NCBI RefSeq assembly: GCF_029227915.1
Contig: NC_079882.1
Coordinates: forward strand, 6,386,001-6,450,000
Source of the DNA: Hydractinia symbiolongicarpus
Taxonomy: Eukaryota > Cnidaria > Hydrozoa > Anthoathecata > Hydractiniidae
Reading direction: 5' to 3'
DNA length: 64,000 bases
In this document: in pieces, positions 44,428 through 54,396 of the stretch
Layout of the letters: every line of letters starts with the position of its first letter
Numbering within the stretch: position 1 is the stretch's first letter
Notes under the pieces: generated by a model
Seen by the model: the letters and a program-made list of their open reading frames with translations, nothing else
What the model was told of the DNA's origin: nothing
Database searches by the model: none
Translations under genes and position numbers: made by a program

Positions 44428-47400
44428 CTAAGTCTTCTTCTTGCGCTTCGGATTGATGATGACGTAACGCTCTGTATTTTTTCTTTGTCGTTTCGGGTAG
44501 GTTTTTGCACCGTTCTTGTGGTTTTTCTTTTCGTATAGATCTTCTTCTTTGTTATGGCCATCATTCGGTTTAGATTGTTGGTTCTCATCAAAATTCGCAT
44601 TGCTTGAGCAGGTACAAGGGTCTGCCCTGTTTCGCGCGTTAGAAACACTCGATTGCTTACCCTTCGCAGATCTATACAGTTTCGCGTGTCCGTTTGCTCG
44701 TAGAAACGTTTTTCCTTCCTTGTTTCGAACCATGATGCTTCGTTTGTATACTTTAATGATGGTGAAGACTTCCTTTAACCAGGGCGGTGAAAGTTTGTTT
44801 TTGTTGTCGGTAAGATTTTTCAACAATACCTTTTGTCCGACTTCAAAAGTGACAGTTTTTGCCTTGCGGTTCTGGTCGGTGTTTTCCTTGGATTTCTGTT
44901 TGTGCTTTTCATCATTCTTGTTTACTTCTATATCCAATTCACTGTTGCTTTTCACAAGTTGACTAACGTCAGGAAGATCATTCGTTAGCGGTCTACCGAA
45001 CATCAGTGTTGCAGGTGGAACTTTAGTTACGGTATGAGGTGTGGTTCGGTAACTCAAAAGGAATGTGTCAAGAGTTTTACGCCAATCCTTTCCAGTGATG
45101 ACAGCAGTTTGATTGTGTCGCTTCAATGTGCGGTTAAATCTCTCAACCTCACCATTAGCTTGTGGCCAGTATGGAGTTGTACGCCGGTGTTTTATACCAT
45201 GTTGTTGAAGGTATCGGCTGAATTTGAAGGACGTGAATTGTGAACCGTTGTCAGTTACAATTGTTTTTGGATAACCAAAAATACTAAAGGTTCGCTTCAT
45301 AACATTTATTATGTTTTGCACACCAGTGTTCTTGATAGAAGAAACTATTGGGTATCTGGATCTGTAATCAATCAAAACTAACAGGTTGTCACCAGAGGGA
45401 TAAGGGCCTTGAATGTCCATTGCAATAGTGTTCCAAGGTTGTTTGGGAATTTCTGTTGGTTGTGACGGTTCATGCCTGGTGGTGGAGGGTGCAGTTACTT
45501 GGCAGGCATGACAGGTAAGTGTTAGATCTTCGATTTGTTTGTTCATCAGCGGCCACCAAACTTTTTCACGTAATAGTAGTTTAGTTTTGGTTGTTCCTTG
45601 ATGCGTAGCATGTGCTATCTGCAACATTTTCTGTTGTAGAGTGCTTGGGATGACAATTCGTTGTCCTTTGAGTAAAATGTTATTCACAAAGGATAACTCA
45701 TGCTTTGCATGTCTGTATGGATTCAAAGCAGAATCTTTTGGCCAGGCCTTCGAGTTAATGGCTTTGGTGACTTTTTGAAGAATGATGTCTTTTGCAGTTT
45801 CATCTTGTATCTCTTCGATATTGCAGCTTTTAGGTACTGCTTCTGCTGCTGTAAAGTTGATAAAGGATTCAATTGAGTCGTCAGTTTCTCCTTCACTGTC
45901 TGTACAAACAGGGTCTCTTGATAGTATGTCAGCAGCATTTTTGGCACCAGAAATGTATTTTAATTTGTAGTTATACCCTTGTATGCGAAGAAGCCATCTC
46001 TGGATCCTCGGTGGTGGAGATGTGGAAGTTGGTGACATTACGTGCAAAAGACTCTTGTGATCAGTGGTGATATCGAAGTCACGGTCATATATGAAAAAGT
46101 GAAAGTGTGTGCAGCCAAAGGCAACTGCAAGAGCTTCTCGTTCTGTTTGTGAGTATCTCTGTTCAACAGGTGTTAATGCTCTACTTCCATATGCTACCGG
46201 CTTGAAGTTTCCATCTTTCTGTTTCTGTGTAAGTATGGCACCAAGACCATACGGACTTGCATCAACAATTATGTCTGTTTCCGCCTCAGGATTGTAAAAT
46301 GCCATAGTTTCAGAAGTGCAAAGTTTTTCTTTGAGTAAATCAAATGATTTCTGTTCAAGATCTGTCCATATGAATGGTGTATTTTTCTTGGTGAGTTTCC
46401 TCAGTGGAGCTGATAATGTACTGTAGTCTTTGATGAACTGACTGCAATAATTTACTAGACCAAGAAAGGATCTGACTTCTGTCGATGTTGTTGGTGTTTT
46501 GAATTTGTTGACTGCAGTGACTTTGGAAGGGTCTGGAGATATGCCATCTGTTGTGAGAGTATATCCACTAAATAAAATTTTATTCTTGCTAAACTCACAT
46601 TTTTCTGGGTTGACACGCAGGCCATTCTCAGAAAGATTACGAAGAACCTTATCGAGATTGCGGTCATGCTCAGCTTGTGTTTTTCCCCAGATAAAAATAT
46701 CATCAGAGATGTTCTTTGCCCCTTCACAATCAGCAATTACCATTTCAATATTTTTCTGAAAATGTTCAAAGGCACTTGAAATACCATATATGAGACGCTT
46801 GTATCTGAAAATTCCTTTATGGGTAATGAAGGCAGTAATGTTTCTGCTTTCTTCGGCTAACTCAATTTGATGGTAGCCTTCTCGCAGGTCAATTTTTGAG
46901 AAGACAGTGGCTCCATTTAATAATGGTAGGATTTCTTCCAGTTTTGGAATAGGATGCTTCTCTCTGATAATGGCAGTGTTTGCTCTGCGCATGTCCACAC
47001 ACAATCTAATTTTGCCATTTTTCTTAGGTACTGCGACAATTGGTGAAACCCACGAAGTTGGTCCATTAACTGGCTCAATGATATCTAATTTCAGCAGTCT
47101 ATCGAGCTCTGCTTCAACTTTCTTTCTGGTGTGAAACGGCAGTCTCCTAGTTGGTTGCTGGATGGGGGTGACATCTGGATCAATATGGAGTTTCTGTTTG
47201 AAGTTGTTAAGTTTTCCCATTCCTTTGAATACCTTATTGTTTTTGTTGAGGACTTGTTCTGTTGATACTGGTATGCCTTTTGACAGACTTCTGCTACCTA
47301 ACTGGAATGTTCTATGGTTGATGGGTGTTGTAGCTGGTCCAATTCGTAATAGATCTAGCTGCTCAGCTGTTTTGTGACCAAGTAAATTGCCTCCTTGACC

Positions 47401-48564
47401 AGGTATTACGTAGAATTTTGCTAGTATTTTATGGTGATTTGCTGCAACTGTAGCTTTGAAGGTACCAGTGATTGGGAGCTTCTTAGTAGCATTGTATGGG
47501 TAGATTCGGGCATTGGATTTCTGAAGCTGGATGTTGCTGAATAAGCGTTTATAGGTTCGAAAATCGATGATATTTGTTGTGCTTCCAGAATCAATGATAG
47601 CAGTCATTTCGCTATTGTTTACTAGAACGGGGAAGTTATTTGACTTCGTAGTGTTCATCTTGTATAGGTAGATATCCTCATCTTCGTCATCAGAGTTTTC
47701 ATGGTTGGTTTGATGAACTTGCTGTTTATTTTTGGTGCGGCACATTTTTGCAAAATGTCCTTTAATACCACATTTGTTACATGTTTTATCTCTTGATCTC
47801 CGACATTCATGACTTTTGTGGTTCTTCATACCACAGCGACCACATTCTGGTTTGTTGAATGATTTGGTTGGGTTGTTCCGATGTGGTGGTGCATTGTGTT
47901 TCCTATGGCTACGATGAGGTGGTCTACGCCCATGTAGTTTGTTGATTTGTTCAGAGCTTTCTTCTTCAGTGTCATGTTGTGTTTGTTTACCATTAGCTAT
48001 TTCTTTGTTTTGGTGTTCTGCAGATTCAAAAAGTCGTCCAAGGTCCTGTGTTTTCTGGAGATTCAAATCAGTTTCCATAAGTAAACGTTTGCGGAATTTA
48101 ATATTCGATGTTTTTGCTATGACCATGTCTCGGATTTCATTGTCAGTTTCTGATCCATATTCACAATATAAGGAAAGTTGTCGTAGACGGGTAATGAATT
48201 GATCCGTACTTTCCCCTACTTGTTGTGAGGCTTGGTGAAATTTATGCCTTTCGAAAGGTATGTTCTTTTTGACTGAAAAATGTTCATCAAATTTATGGAG
48301 GGCTTCTTCAAATGTTGTTCCAGGATCAGAGAAAGTTTCAAATATTTCCTGGCATTTAGGTCCAATCATGTGGAGTAAAATTGCCCTCTTTCTTTCATCA
48401 TCCCTAACTCCACTTGCTAGTATGTAGTATTTAAGACTGGTCTGCCATTTCGTCCATCGTTGACCAACTGAAGTCGGTTCTCCATTTGGGTCAAAGGGTG
48501 GTATGGCTGGAAGTTGCAAAACGGACATGCTAGCTGCACAGAAATGCTCAGAGCGCGCGCACAA
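44428..48564 (-). CDS. Gypsy Gag-Pol polyprotein (single 1378-codon frame)
   Basis: Gag-like N terminus, then two CCHC zinc knuckles at about 241-275 (CGRCGMKNHKSHEC, CNKCGIKGHFAKMC). An aspartic protease (AIIDSGSTTNIID, about 323) follows, with Ser where DTG/DSG-A is common. The reverse transcriptase has FSKIDLREGYHQIEL and the active site ISDDIFIWG (Ser in place of the usual Met/Val/Ala). RNase H (YGSRALTPVEQRYSQTEREALA, TDHKSLL) precedes an integrase with an HHCC finger (HATHQGTTKTKL, CHACQ) and a DDE core (AMDIQGPYPSG, VTDNGSQFTSF, PYWPQANGEVERFNRT). No frameshift separates gag from pol. No envelope gene and no clear chromodomain are present. The second Met (MSVLQLPAIPPFDP) is a possible alternative start. 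Confidence 0.95.
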   Translation of the reverse strand: MCARSEHFCAASMSVLQLPAIPPFDPNGEPTSVGQRWTKWQTSLKYYILASGVRDDERKRAILLHMIGPKCQEIFETFSDPGTTFEEALHKFDEHFSVKKNIPFERHKFHQASQQVGESTDQFITRLRQLSLYCEYGSETDNEIRDMVIAKTSNIKFRKRLLMETDLNLQKTQDLGRLFESAEHQNKEIANGKQTQHDTEEESSEQINKLHGRRPPHRSHRKHNAPPHRNNPTKSFNKPECGRCGMKNHKSHECRRSRDKTCNKCGIKGHFAKMCRTKNKQQVHQTNHENSDDEDEDIYLYKMNTTKSNNFPVLVNNSEMTAIIDSGSTTNIIDFRTYKRLFSNIQLQKSNARIYPYNATKKLPITGTFKATVAANHHKILAKFYVIPGQGGNLLGHKTAEQLDLLRIGPATTPINHRTFQLGSRSLSKGIPVSTEQVLNKNNKVFKGMGKLNNFKQKLHIDPDVTPIQQPTRRLPFHTRKKVEAELDRLLKLDIIEPVNGPTSWVSPIVAVPKKNGKIRLCVDMRRANTAIIREKHPIPKLEEILPLLNGATVFSKIDLREGYHQIELAEESRNITAFITHKGIFRYKRLIYGISSAFEHFQKNIEMVIADCEGAKNISDDIFIWGKTQAEHDRNLDKVLRNLSENGLRVNPEKCEFSKNKILFSGYTLTTDGISPDPSKVTAVNKFKTPTTSTEVRSFLGLVNYCSQFIKDYSTLSAPLRKLTKKNTPFIWTDLEQKSFDLLKEKLCTSETMAFYNPEAETDIIVDASPYGLGAILTQKQKDGNFKPVAYGSRALTPVEQRYSQTEREALAVAFGCTHFHFFIYDRDFDITTDHKSLLHVMSPTSTSPPPRIQRWLLRIQGYNYKLKYISGAKNAADILSRDPVCTDSEGETDDSIESFINFTAAEAVPKSCNIEEIQDETAKDIILQKVTKAINSKAWPKDSALNPYRHAKHELSFVNNILLKGQRIVIPSTLQQKMLQIAHATHQGTTKTKLLLREKVWWPLMNKQIEDLTLTCHACQVTAPSTTRHEPSQPTEIPKQPWNTIAMDIQGPYPSGDNLLVLIDYRSRYPIVSSIKNTGVQNIINVMKRTFSIFGYPKTIVTDNGSQFTSFKFSRYLQQHGIKHRRTTPYWPQANGEVERFNRTLKRHNQTAVITGKDWRKTLDTFLLSYRTTPHTVTKVPPATLMFGRPLTNDLPDVSQLVKSNSELDIEVNKNDEKHKQKSKENTDQNRKAKTVTFEVGQKVLLKNLTDNKNKLSPPWLKEVFTIIKVYKRSIMVRNKEGKTFLRANGHAKLYRSAKGKQSSVSNARNRADPCTCSSNANFDENQQSKPNDGHNKEEDLYEKKNHKNGAKTYPKRQRKNTERYVIINPKRKKKT

Positions 48565-48722
48565 GTATAACTATCGCTTGAAATTACAAAGGACAGCCTA
48601 GCAAAGTTTCCTTTCGCACAGTAAGAGTCAACAAAATTTGTTGTTTTGATTCGAAAATTCACACGTCTTGTTTCACGCGAGATTGCTTTGTAATTATGAA
48701 ATATACCTCTCCATGAGTTCTT

Positions 48723-48738
48723 GGAATCCTCGTCGCCA
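48723..48738 (-). other. Primer-binding site of Gypsy element
   Basis: Three bases after the 5' LTR the element strand reads TGGCGACGAGGATTCC. The first 13 bases are complementary to a tRNA 3' end CCTCGTCGCCA-type, which agrees with my memory of animal tRNA-Ser(GCU). The primer identity is an inference. Confidence 0.65.
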
Positions 48739-48741
48739 ATT

Positions 48742-48909
48742 TGTAGTATTTATCTATCATCAGATAAAAAGTATTCTTCTGATAAAAGAAGCTAATCACA
48801 TATAAACATAAAGTCTGATATCAGATGCTGTGACGCCATCTTGGATCGTGTTTTTGAGCCCGAGCCGAAACTCACGGCATCCGATATATACCTAGTAAAA
48901 TATATTACA
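48742..48909 (-). repeat. 5' LTR of Gypsy element
   Basis: 168 bp, partner of 44024-44191, followed by the target duplication agtct. Confidence 0.95.
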
Positions 48910-48914
48910 AGTCT

Positions 48915-49209
48915 TAGGAATCAAGGTTGTAGCATTAATAACACTTAAGAAATTATATTGGAAAATGGGGAAAATGCTGTACCTTACGCATGTGTAACGT
49001 CATTTCCGATCTTTGTGACATCTTTAAAAGACTTTTTTACCTGGAATGAGTTTTATCACTTAATTATAAGTAGTTTGGGATTTTTGCCGTAGCAGTAAAA
49101 AAAGTTCGGGTATAATAAGGTTAGTAAATTGCATATGCTTAGCAGGCGCGTAGGTGAAAGAGCGCTGTGGAGTCGAGGTTGTAAGAGCTGCTGAATATTC
49201 TTTTTGTAC
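48915..49209. other. Non-coding spacer in left arm
   Basis: It continues the pre-insertion sequence and corresponds to about 62290-62585 inverted. No gene. Confidence 0.6.
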
Positions 49210-49931
49210 TTAAGGTTTCCAATATGTTGTTCCTATATTAACAAGACTCCTTAAACAAAACAATTCGTCGTACCGCAGAGATTGATCAGGAACCAGTTCT
49301 TTACTCACAATGAGCATTAAATTGACGTCTCTGATAAAAAAAGAAGGTAGCTTGCAATCCCTTATAGCATTGCATAGAAAGTTTAGAGTATCTTTAGCCC
49401 ATCTAATCGATACATTATTTGGTGTTACGTCGGTGGCCTTTCTAAAGACGTCTTCATCTTCTGTGATTGCCTTTTCGAGGACATGAAGAAAACATGTTTT
49501 TAATACTACGTTGTTAGAAAACGCTCAATCAAACTATCATAGCATTCGTAATATACTTGTGAAAAATATAAGGTATTTGTTAGTGATTTCAACATAATGT
49601 ATCCTCTTCTCACTGCCACTGGTATGCCCTGCATAATTTCTCTTTCACAATCAGACATTCGAAATAATTTATTCCAATCTGCATAAAGACGAGCAGGAAG
49701 TGTTTTGAACACTATACTCTGTGCAATATTCTGTGCGAATTTCTTCGTTAGTTTATTATCAAGATCTCTTAAATTTGAAAACCAATTTGGAAAATTGATA
49801 ATTGGAACGATGTCAACATCAATTAAGAGGTCTTTGTAGTATGCACCAACCCATCGGAAACTGAGATTGCTTATGGATTCTATATCTATTGGTAACTCCC
49901 CCTTCGTACGTAGAGACAGATTTAAATCCAT
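49210..49931 (-). pseudogene. Mab-21 / cGAS-like receptor fragment, left-arm copy (frameshifted)
   Basis: Minus-strand frame with FRWVGAYYKDLLIDVDIVPI, a Mab-21-type nucleotidyltransferase strand, followed by LPARLYADWNKLFRMSDCER, IMLKSLT and SLIERFLTT. At 49506 a one-base loss relative to the right-arm copy makes a stop. The rest (VLKTCFLHVLEKA-like and IRWAKDTLNFLR-like region) continues in another frame to about 49210. The N-terminal part with the first catalytic acidic pair is absent: the fragment abuts lectin exon sequence at 49932-49948. Confidence 0.75.
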
Positions 49932-49947
49932 ACTATAATTTGCTAAA

Positions 49948-50626
49948 GAGAGTTTTTTGTCAAGACAAAACTCTAAAAATCAAATGTACCTCCTGTTACG
50001 TCGTAAGGATTCATTTCGCATTGTAAGGACGAACTTCGAAACGTCACTGTGGATGGAGATTCTACTACAGTAGAGTACAGAAATGCAGATCCCAGTCTTC
50101 ATATTATCAAACTGCAGGTTTTTGCAACAACAAGAGAGTATGTTCTATTCCGGCAACAAATAAAGTGTATGGCAACCTGTGTTTTAGAACTAGTAAATAT
50201 CTAGAAGTCAAGTACTCCTGCGAGTAAGTGAGTAAACCTTTTGAGAAAAAAAGGTTCGGTTTAGTCTATATCGTCCCATATTTTAGCCCATATTTTAAAA
50301 AATGAAAGTATATCTTTATTACATTTATTTTAGGCCCAAACCAACTGGTCTTCGCCACAAACGAGTATGCCAAGACAAAACCATGGCTATCAATTGTGGA
50401 AGAAAAAGAATTCATATCAAGAGTGCAAGTTATGGTCGCACTTCAAGAAGATACTGCGGTTAAAATTTTTCATCGGTCGAACTGTCACGCCAAATCATCC
50501 TTGCGTGTAGTGATGTCACGATGTGAAAATAAGAAACAATGCATTGTGAAAGCATCAAACAAAGTTTTTGGTAATCCATGCTTTCTCACATCGAAGTACT
50601 TGGAAGTGTCGTATACTTGCAAATAA
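49948..50626 (+). pseudogene. Lectin gene 1' : two broken 3' SUEL exons
   Basis: Copies of gene 1 exons 5 (49948-50225) and 6 (about 50337-50626). Exon 5' carries a 3-base insertion after gagagt, a nonsense change in the lectin motif (TAT of YGR to TAA) and an 8-nt duplication near 50071. Exon 6' has lost two bases after TGCGGTTA, shifting the frame. The upstream half of gene 1 (promoter, signal peptide, first SUEL, TSP1s) was not copied. The C-terminal half of exon 6' remains open (HAKSSLRVVMSRCENKKQC). Confidence 0.88.
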
Positions 50627-51959
50627 CATGTTTGTTGCTGCAAAATAAACATTTTGCTGTTGCTTGTAAAATCAATGTGGAGTAAATTGTATAATGGTTT
50701 CAAAGAGACAAAACTTCATATTTTTATACTATCATTAAAATTGTAATTCTGGGGTCGGGTCGTTTTATTAGAAAAAAATCTTTTCTCAAATATTCTCATT
50801 TCAATGTGCCGGTATAGTACCGGGTTTGCCTCGAATACCCGAATAGGAATCTACAGGCTTAACATAATTATACTAGATTGGTGTGGACCAAATGCTGATC
50901 TTGTTGTTAAGCGATTAAGTCCAGTACGAAAGTTCATGGGTGCAACCTCGGTGGTGTCATATCAGACTATAAAATGTATTAGAATGACAATGCTAGTAAA
51001 AAATGAGGAGATATGTTGTGTAAATAATCGTACCAATAATAAACCTCATCAAAGATTAAAACGGAGAACTATTAGATTGTCATTAATTCATAATTTTTGA
51101 CAAAAATTCTATTTTACAGTTTTGTCCTGCCTTTTACTCTAAGATACATGTATTGCAAAGTCGACATTGCAAAGTAATCCACATTTTTTAAAAGTGAACA
51201 AGATTTTCTGGGATGGATTAATGTGAAAACAGTTTCAGTTATATTAAATTTTAAGTTATCTTAAACTTTAAAATCTGTATTGTTTCCGCGTGAAAACCAA
51301 GTGGTGCTACGAAAGGCACGAAATATGTAAAAAAATAAACGAATATTTACGCAACATGTATGTACCACGGACGGATTCCGGTGGATTTTACAACGAAAGA
51401 ACCTGTGGTAATCATATACTGTGCCGTATTTTTTGATTTTATTTAAAAGATTTTACGCGCACAAACATTTTTAAATTCATTCAGTCTCATCCTCAGTCCA
51501 TAATACCAACTATAACAACACATCAATTACAAAATGGGAAATTGCCTTTTGCTAAACATTTTGCAGCAAAAACCAGCAAAAATTTAACGCCTTCGGCAAA
51601 AATTTAGACAATTTCGTCCTAATAATAACTCTTACCACTTTATATTTTATAACATTTTTTCCGAAGGTTTATGTTCTGATTATGGAAGTCTGAAGAGATC
51701 AAAAATTTTAAAAAGTCGAAAAATTAGAAAATAACAAGGGAATTGTACTACATAGTATTACTGCTAATGCGAAGTAATGATTTGAAAAAACATATTTTTC
51801 ACGCAAATAAGCATTTTGTGATTTAAAACGTGCGGAACTGATTATGGTCAATGAGAAGTAACTTATTTGTACATACCCCCCGTACTGACGCTCATTCTGG
51901 TAACTATCACCCTACAAAACACTAAATTCAGAGGGTTAGAAAACACAGCATCGAAATCC
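50627..51959. repeat. Copy 2 of the lectin intergenic spacer
   Basis: It corresponds to 37751-39110. The open frame 50804-51100 is also open in the inverted copy at 55220-55516 but not in copy 1, so I do not consider it a gene. At 50727/50728 lies the empty target site for the tyrosine-recombinase element found in the other arm. Confidence 0.8.
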
Positions 51960-51967
51960 TATATAAA
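51960..51967 (+). promoter_or_regulatory. TATA box of lectin gene 2'
   Basis: TATATAAA in the same context as in gene 2; the promoter copy looks intact although the gene behind it is broken. Confidence 0.7.
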
Positions 51968-52020
51968 GGGATGAACTAAAGGATGCGGTAGTAGGTTTGC
52001 GGTAGTCGTTATCTAGAAAG

Positions 52021-54107
52021 ATGGAAAATATGCGATTGTCATTCGTGGTTCTTTTCATTGTATTCATGTACATGAACTCTGGTAAGACTTTCATTCTTGT
52101 CTTAACCTGGAACAATAATTTTCAACACAGTTTTCTGTAACTGTATTCACGTCATTGTATTGTTGTTGTTTTTTTGTATCAAATGATGTACGGAAGTTTG
52201 AGTTGAAATGACACAAAGTAAACATTTATTTTTCAGGTTTTGCAAAGAGTACAAAGCGTGTGTGCGAGCATACAACAATGCACATAATCTGTCCGTCAGG
52301 TCAAGTGATACAAATTCAAAGAGCAATGTATGGGCGATACACAATTAGTTATTGCGGCTGGAATTTCTTTCAAGGACGTTGTAACTCGCACTCTAGCAGA
52401 TCTTTACATGAAGTAAAATTAAGGTGCCAGAACAAGAGATCGTGTAGCGTGAATGCTGTTAACGGCGTGTTTGGTGATCCTTGCTATGGAACGAGGAAAT
52501 ATTTAGAAGTTGATTATTCCTGCAGGTTAGTTAGTTTTTTCAGTTTTTAGTTTTCGCGAACTGGAATTACTACTGCGAAATGTCGTATAAATAGAGTAAA
52601 AAAGTCACTCATCCTTATCACGAATACACAAATAATAATGCGCGTCTGTAATATAAATTATCCGATTTCTTTTCTGCTTATTAATTTACGTCATCAGTAA
52701 AATCCGATTATATCGCGTCAAAATCTTGTTTTACAGAAATTTACCAGTTGATGGAGGATACACAAAGTGGAAAATCTCGAGATGTTCGCGAACTAGCGGG
52801 AGAGGGACAAAAACATTTACTAGGACATGCACAAACCCGTCTACAAAATTTGGAGGGAAGAACTGCAAGAGGCTTGGTCCAGCAAAATTAACAAAAGCAT
52901 GCAATTCTAAACCATGCTAAAGTGAGTCAAGTTTACATTGAATTATTAGGTAGTAAAATATGTGAAGAAATCTCTTTCGACTAAAAAAATTGCAGTGAAT
53001 TGTAGTTGTGGTTGTACCCGTTTTTATCAGCAACAGAATTTCTAAGGGAGTAAAAATTTAAAGCCAATCTTAGAAATTAAAGAAATGGCCAACTGGACAA
53101 GCCTGATAATTTGACAGCCAAACCTTAATAGAACTGATAATAATTATTTAAAACAACAGACATTTATCTTTCGCCTGTTTTTTATACTTAGTCAACGGTG
53201 GTTACAGCAAATGGAAAAAGGATGGCGCTTGCTCTGTTAAATGTGGAGGTGGAATGCAGTCATTACGTGTACAAATCCTACTCCTCGGTACGGAGGATTA
53301 GATTGTGCCGACTTGGACCTTCTTCATCTACACGTGCTTGCAATCAACATGCCTGTCCAAGTAAATATAATTTTACTAGCATTGTTCTGTTTTTTACCAC
53401 CATATTTCCATTCTATATTAATATTTTAGTCAACGGTGGTTACAGCAAATGGGGAAAGTATGGCGCTTGCTCTGTTAAATGTGGAGGGGGAATACAGTCA
53501 CGTAGAAGAATGTGTACAAATCCTTCTCCTCGATATGGAGGATTAGATTGTACACGACTTGGACCTAATTCAACTACACGAGCTTGTAATCAACATACCT
53601 GTCCAAGTAAGCGCTTAAAGTACCAATTATCCTTGAAGTTTTTTTTACCAGCAAATTTTTTCCTTGTTTACATGCTCTAATACACATTATTTTTCGTAGT
53701 TTCGGTGAAGAGAGTATGCCAAGATGAAACTCTAAAAATCAAATGTGCACCCGGCTACATGGTCAGAATTTATGATCCACTGTACGGCCGCATCAAGCAT
53801 ACTGCCAATGGAGATCCAACTACAGCAGGAGGTGCAGATCTCATTTTTCATTATCTCAAACTGCGAATATGTGTAATAACAAGAGAACATGTTCTGTTCC
53901 CGCAACAAATAAAGTGTATGGCAACCCGTGTTTTGGAACTCATAAATATTTAGAAGTCAAGTACTTTTGCGAAGTGGATTGATAATCAAGAAACGTGCTA
54001 TTTTTTTGTGTAGATCAATATTTTACCAGCTCAAATCTTGTGTTACTTTCAGGCCTAAGACGATTGTTCTTCAACTCAAACGGGTATGCCAGGACAAAAC
54101 CATGACA
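52021..54107 (+). pseudogene. Lectin gene 2' (copy of gene 2, degraded and 3'-truncated)
   Basis: Exon 1 52021-52081 (signal peptide) and exon 2 52237-52525 (SUEL with MYGR/GDPC) are intact. Exon 3 52737-52921 has the TSP1 motif changed (CSRTSGRG for CSRTCGGG) and a stop, TGC TAA, at 52918 just before the donor. Exon 4 53192-53360 has an 8-base loss and frameshift. Exon 5 53430-53606 is intact. Exon 6 from 53700 has lost bases near 53793 and its donor (gcgaagtggatt for gcgagtaagtg). Exon 7 starts at 54053 and is cut at 54107, where the inverted arm begins. If transcribed, it could give at most a secreted SUEL-TSP1 piece of about 180 aa. Confidence 0.88.
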
Positions 54108-54335
54108 AATGTCAGCATTTACTCATTACTTCGTTCTCATTGGATTAGATAATTATTTGCAGGTTTCTAATTTAACGGTTCAAGCATTGCCTCATGAATG
54201 GGCCAGTTAGACATTTTTAATTCTTAAAATCAGGTATCAAATTTTACTCCCTTAAAAATTTTGTTGCTGATAAAGAAACACAGAAAACTGTGTTAAAAAT
54301 TATTGTTCCAGGTTAAGACAAGAATGAAGTCTCAC

Positions 54336-54396
54336 CAGAGTTCATGTACATAAATACAATGAAAAGAACCACGAATGATAATGGCATATTTACCAT
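54336..54396 (-). pseudogene. Orphan lectin exon 1 (signal peptide), inverted copy
   Basis: Minus strand ATG at 54396 encodes MVNMPLSFVVLFIVFMYMNS with a GTGAG donor, downstream of an inverted TATATAAA at 54460-54467. No SUEL or TSP1 exon follows on this strand, so this is a promoter plus signal-peptide exon without a gene body. Confidence 0.8.

Larger units (their letters stand above)
44019..48914 (-). mobile_element. Complete Ty3/Gypsy LTR retrotransposon with 5-bp target duplication
   Basis: 4886 bp between two 168-bp LTRs that I find identical by eye, flanked by agtct on both sides (44019-44023 and 48910-48914). The right arm of the palindrome holds the unoccupied site (gagagtcttagg on the left-arm strand) with a single agtct. 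The insertion is therefore younger than the inverted duplication. One uninterrupted polyprotein frame, a primer-binding site and a polypurine tract are present, so the copy may be active. Confidence 0.95.
42617..53165 (+). repeat. Left arm of a large imperfect palindrome
   Basis: In order: Penelope-like fragment, unique spacer, (Gypsy insertion), Mab-21-like fragment, lectin gene 1' exons, spacer, lectin gene 2' up to intron 3. The same blocks occur in reverse order and orientation from 54107 to the window end. The arm is about 5.7 kb without the Gypsy element. Its inner limit is around 53165, in intron 3 of gene 2', where similarity to the right arm stops. The outer limit cannot be fixed because the partner runs off the window. 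Confidence 0.85.

Noticed and set aside
50804-51100. 98-codon frame identical to one at 55220-55516 on the minus strand
   Set aside because: Conserved only because it lies in the duplicated spacer; the homologous stretch near 37950-38190 is not open, so no coding selection is evident.
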